Origin: an uncultured bacterium
GTDB taxonomy: Bacteria; Bacillota; Clostridia; Lachnospirales; Lachnospiraceae
Reading direction: 5' to 3'
DNA: 15,853 nucleotides
Assembly (NCBI GenBank): GCA_905215405.1
Contig: CAJMQE010000083.1
Coordinates: forward strand, 1 to 15,853
How positions within the stretch are numbered: position 1 is the first letter of the stretch; each line of letters begins with the position of its first letter. The notes under the pieces were generated by a model. The model did not search any database. It was not told where the DNA came from and was given only the letters and a program-made list of their open reading frames with translations. This document shows, piece by piece, positions 13,622 to 15,853 of the stretch. The position numbers and the translations under genes are program-made.

Positions 13622-14233
13622 TTAATCCTCTCCGTATATTCTCCAGCTCGTCTCACTGCATCTTTCGTACTGATATCCAGTTTCTTTTAACATTCCCTGA
13701 ATCAGGCTCGTCTTAATTTCATAGAAGCTTTCTACGTCTGCTCCGATCATTGTCCAGTATTTTTCATGGATCGGATTGACAACTTCATAGCGAACCTCTG
13801 TATCACTCTGTTCTGTGATCTTATTGACCATATCGCATGGCATTCCATCAAGGACAGTATCTTCGACCTTTTTCCATGCTTCTTTTGCGCTTTCTGCGGC
13901 AAGGACCCTGTGCTGCTCTCCTGTCTTTTCTGCAATGGCACGGATTGCACTCATACTGCCCTCATAGTTGTTCACTAATTCTGTCACTACGTATGCCAAT
14001 CTGTTTTCGACCAAGCTCACTCTTTCCTGCAACCAGCCATGAATATTACTTTCATCCACAATGTCCTGCAGTTCTCCTACTTCGAGCTTTCCATATCTTT
14101 TATCTGTTAGTTTTCCAAGTTCTGAATTTTTATAATTTTGAACTGCATAATCCAGTAAATGATCTGTCAGTTCGTTCTGTATTTTAATTTTATTAAATAA
14201 CCATGTGTGAATTGGTCCTAAAAATGCACTCAT
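13622..14233 (-). CDS. Uncharacterised 203-aa protein between DUF1858 and hemerythrin genes
   Basis: I do not recognise this 203-aa family. It has no signal peptide or clear membrane helix; the start, MSAFLGPIHTWLFNKIKIQN, is amphipathic with an early His (H9). Other potentially reactive residues are H65 (NIHGW), H108, C133 (GMPCDMV), H156 and C192. The middle (75-130) is helical. The C-terminal half, EVRYEVVNPIHEKYWTMIGADVESFYEIKTSLIQGML, looks like an alpha/beta domain that could bind a small ligand or cofactor. It is locked between a DUF1858 and a hemerythrin gene with gaps of 4 and 5 nt, so the three are almost certainly cotranscribed and probably act together. A role as scaffold or substrate adaptor in iron or NO chemistry is speculation. 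Confidence 0.85.
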   Translation of the reverse strand: MSAFLGPIHTWLFNKIKIQNELTDHLLDYAVQNYKNSELGKLTDKRYGKLEVGELQDIVDESNIHGWLQERVSLVENRLAYVVTELVNNYEGSMSAIRAIAEKTGEQHRVLAAESAKEAWKKVEDTVLDGMPCDMVNKITEQSDTEVRYEVVNPIHEKYWTMIGADVESFYEIKTSLIQGMLKETGYQYERCSETSWRIYGED

Positions 14234-14237
14234 TTGT

Positions 14238-14444
14238 TTACTCCCTGTTTAATTTTTTCAATAGATCTTCCACATTCATTCCATGTACCTGGCAGGCATC
14301 TTCCAGTGATTCCATCTGAGAGGATGGGCAGCCAAGACAGTGCATACCAAACTCCATCAGCGTATCAGCTGATTCCGGCATGATCTGTAAGACCTCACCA
14401 ATTGTCATGTCTTTTGTTACCTTTGCATTACTCTGATTACTCAT
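14238..14444 (-). CDS. DUF1858 domain protein (small CxxC protein)
   Basis: A 68-aa protein that is essentially one DUF1858 domain: MTIGEVLQIMPESADTLMEFGMHCLGCPSSQMESLEDACQ. The motif HCLGCPSS holds C36 and C39 with H35 beside them. DUF1858 is related to the N-terminal ScdA/DUF542 domain of RIC proteins, which precedes their hemerythrin domain, and it is often found near hybrid-cluster or hemerythrin genes in anaerobes. The start was chosen because AGGAGG lies 8 nt upstream; the ATG three codons earlier is only 2 nt from that site. It is first in the three-gene operon. Confidence 0.9.
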   Translation of the reverse strand: MSNQSNAKVTKDMTIGEVLQIMPESADTLMEFGMHCLGCPSSQMESLEDACQVHGMNVEDLLKKLNRE

Positions 14445-14642
14445 CTTCATTACCTCCTGATTTTCTATCACTTATTATCTGCAGTTAAAGCCACACTATG
14501 TGTATCAAATGGAAAATGTGTTACTTTCTGATTTCTTCGTTTCTTTTCCTCTGTTGGCTTACCAATAAAATACCATATGTTCCCTATATACATCTGTTGT
14601 TTTTACAACAAAAATGTATCTTTTGCAACTTTTATTTTGATA
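14445..14642 (-). other. Upstream region of the DUF1858 operon
   Basis: Non-coding and AT-rich. A weak promoter candidate on the minus strand is TTGTTG (14611-14606), 15-nt spacer, TATATA (14590-14585), which would give a leader of about 135 nt. A short dyad GTTGT-N4-ACAAC (14596-14609) overlaps it, and TTGGCTTACCAA (14554-14565) is another. I found no clear FNR- or CRP-type operator and no small gene. Confidence 0.35.
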
Positions 14643-14683
14643 TAAAAAAACTGCAGGGTACAATTGAATTGTTTCCTGCAGTT
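14643..14683 (-). terminator. Intrinsic terminator after the chemoreceptor-like gene
   Basis: A perfect 9-bp stem (14649-14657 with 14675-14683, AACTGCAGG/CCTGCAGTT) is extended inside by ACAATT/AATTGT. Seven Ts follow on the minus strand. It lies 117 nt after the stop codon, beyond the repeat array. Confidence 0.9.
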
Positions 14684-14690
14684 TCCTGAT

Positions 14691-14786
14691 TTCTATTTCT
14701 ATTCTATTTTAATTTCTATTCTATTTTAATTTCTATTCTATTTCTTTTCTATTCTATTTCTTTTCTATTCTATTTCTTTTCTATTT
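14691..14786 (-). repeat. A/G-rich tandem array in the 3' UTR of the chemoreceptor-like gene
   Basis: About six units fill the space between the stop codon and the terminator. On the minus strand the gene-proximal units are 16 nt, GAAATAGAATAGAAAA, three times in a row; the distal ones are 17 nt and contain TTAAAATAGAATAGA. The RNA would be almost pure A, G and U with very little secondary structure. Confidence 0.9.
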
Positions 14787-14799
14787 GTACTTATGTCGT

Positions 14800-15789
14800 T
14801 TATTTCAGATCTCTGCAGATCGTATCGACAAGTGGATCAACCTGCTCCAGCAGATTATTCATATTTTCGTACAACAGACCCTTTTTGGTGATCTGGTTCG
14901 CAAGATTGTTGATATTTCCTTCAACAGTATCATAATAACGCTTGGAATCCGTTACATTTGACTCTACATTTGCAATTCTTTCATCACAGTCTGCAATCGT
15001 TGAAGTCATCTTACTCTTTTCATCAATGACACTTTCTGCAACGTCTTTTAATGAATTGACAGTTTCCTCTGTCTTCTGCACATGATTTCTTGACTGGGAC
15101 AATGCTTCATTTGTCTCTTCAATTGATTGTGTCAGCGTCTGTGCCTTTTCATTCAGACCGATCATACTCTCATTGACATTGCCGACCAGATTTTTAATTT
15201 CCAGTGCCAGATTATTGACCTCATCTGCAACGACAGCAAATCCTCTGCCATGTTCTCCTGCTCTTGCAGCTTCAATAGAAGCATTTAAAGCCAGCAGATT
15301 TGTCTGGTTGGCGATTCCTATAATATTATCAAGTGCTTGTTTGATTTCTCCAAAACTTCCCTGAAATGATTCGAATACTTCCTGAATATCCACGAATTTA
15401 TTTTCTACTCCGTCAGAACAATTTCTAAGTTCGTTGATGCTGACATGGGTATTTGACACAACATTCTGCATATCTGCAACGATATTGTCCATATTCGCAG
15501 TTACATCCTTTACATTCTGAAAAGACTCACTAATACTGTTGATATCCGTATGTATGCTGTCCGCCTTGTCCACGACACTGTGAAATGCTTCTTTAATGTT
15601 CTGCACTTCCTGAATTGTCGTTGCCTCTTCGTCCTGCATTTTTTCCTTTGTCTCCTGCAGTCGGTCTCCGATCACTTTTACCGGATGAACCACTTCACTG
15701 ACATCTTTGGATGTCATAGAACTCTCCGTAATGCTTTCTGTGTTATGAATCTCCTGTGTTTCCTGTACTTTCTTTTTTAAACCAAACAT
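14800..15789 (-). CDS. Soluble methyl-accepting chemotaxis-type signalling protein
   Basis: A 329-aa, nearly all-helical protein that lacks membrane segments and any recognised sensor domain. The conserved receptor hairpin tip is at 158-195: GIANQTNLLALNASIEAARAG then EHGRGFAVVADEVNNLA. This tip contacts CheA and CheW in known receptors. Flanking coiled-coil arms span about 60-157 and 196-300. Two positions differ from the usual tip (NASIEAA for NAAIEAA, and NNLA for RKLA). The polar N-terminus (MFGLKKKVQETQEIHNTES) is not a signal peptide. It may report through a partner protein or sense cytoplasmic conditions. No che gene is in the window. GGGAGG lies about 10 nt before the ATG. Confidence 0.92.
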   Translation of the reverse strand: MFGLKKKVQETQEIHNTESITESSMTSKDVSEVVHPVKVIGDRLQETKEKMQDEEATTIQEVQNIKEAFHSVVDKADSIHTDINSISESFQNVKDVTANMDNIVADMQNVVSNTHVSINELRNCSDGVENKFVDIQEVFESFQGSFGEIKQALDNIIGIANQTNLLALNASIEAARAGEHGRGFAVVADEVNNLALEIKNLVGNVNESMIGLNEKAQTLTQSIEETNEALSQSRNHVQKTEETVNSLKDVAESVIDEKSKMTSTIADCDERIANVESNVTDSKRYYDTVEGNINNLANQITKKGLLYENMNNLLEQVDPLVDTICRDLK

Positions 15790-15853
15790 TTATTATTTAC
15801 CTCCCATAATTATCTTAGTTTTTCTCTTGTTAACTCGCTTTTTCTTACTTTTT
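15790..15853 (-). other. Upstream edge of the chemoreceptor-like gene
   Basis: This AT-rich stretch holds the GGGAGG ribosome binding site (around 15800). A GATAAT and a TTAACA are present on the minus strand but only 13 nt apart, so I do not call a promoter. Confidence 0.3.

Overview
The window looks like chromosomal DNA from an anaerobic low-to-mid-GC Bacillota, most likely a gut Lachnospiraceae (Clostridia). The reasons are strong AGGAGG-type ribosome binding sites, intrinsic terminators with long U-tracts, several TTG/GTG starts, and a gene set typical of strict anaerobes (rubrerythrin, hemerythrin, DUF1858, NifX-like/DUF134). The family-level placement is inference. All 17 genes I can support lie on the minus strand, so transcription runs from high to low coordinates. 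I saw no rRNA, tRNA, CRISPR, transposase or integrase.

Layout in transcription order. 15789-14800 is a soluble chemoreceptor-type signalling protein, followed by an A-rich repeat in its 3' UTR and a terminator. 14444-13047 is a tight three-gene operon: a DUF1858 protein, an unrecognised 203-aa protein and a hemerythrin. It resembles a RIC/ScdA iron-centre-repair protein split into separate chains. 12957-12688 is a DUF1905 protein. 12608-11638 is a NifX/NafY-like protein plus DUF134, behind the best sigma-A promoter in the window. 11395-10877 is a CarD-family regulator and 10756-9980 a ZIP metal transporter. 9765-7265 is a MATE transporter followed by a WYL regulator that has a different tandem-repeat array at each end. 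7003-6467 is an effector-binding (GyrI/Cass2-like) protein. 6345-5779 is a small Cys-rich protein resembling the helical domain of hybrid cluster protein. 5692-4817 is methionine aminopeptidase with a SEC-C zinc motif, behind an attenuator-like leader. 4754-3636 is a FliB-like Cys-cluster protein and 3573-2893 a rubrerythrin with a rubredoxin at each end. 2751-61 is an EF-G/Tet(M)-like GTPase fused to a YacP/Rae1-type NYN nuclease domain.

The most interesting points are these. (1) The translational GTPase-NYN fusion would bring a ribosomal A-site nuclease and an A-site-visiting GTPase together in one protein, and its domain IV tip does not look like a tetracycline-resistance factor. (2) The map leader has three complementary segments that can form mutually exclusive hairpins, one of which is both an intrinsic terminator and a Shine-Dalgarno sequestrator. 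(3) The DUF1858/203-aa/hemerythrin operon may be a split iron-centre repair system. (4) Three unrelated A-rich tandem arrays (periods of 18, 11 and 16-17 bp on the transcript strand) sit at gene ends, two of them flanking the WYL regulator. Many genes here handle iron, zinc or reactive oxygen/nitrogen species, which suggests a stress and metal-homeostasis neighbourhood.
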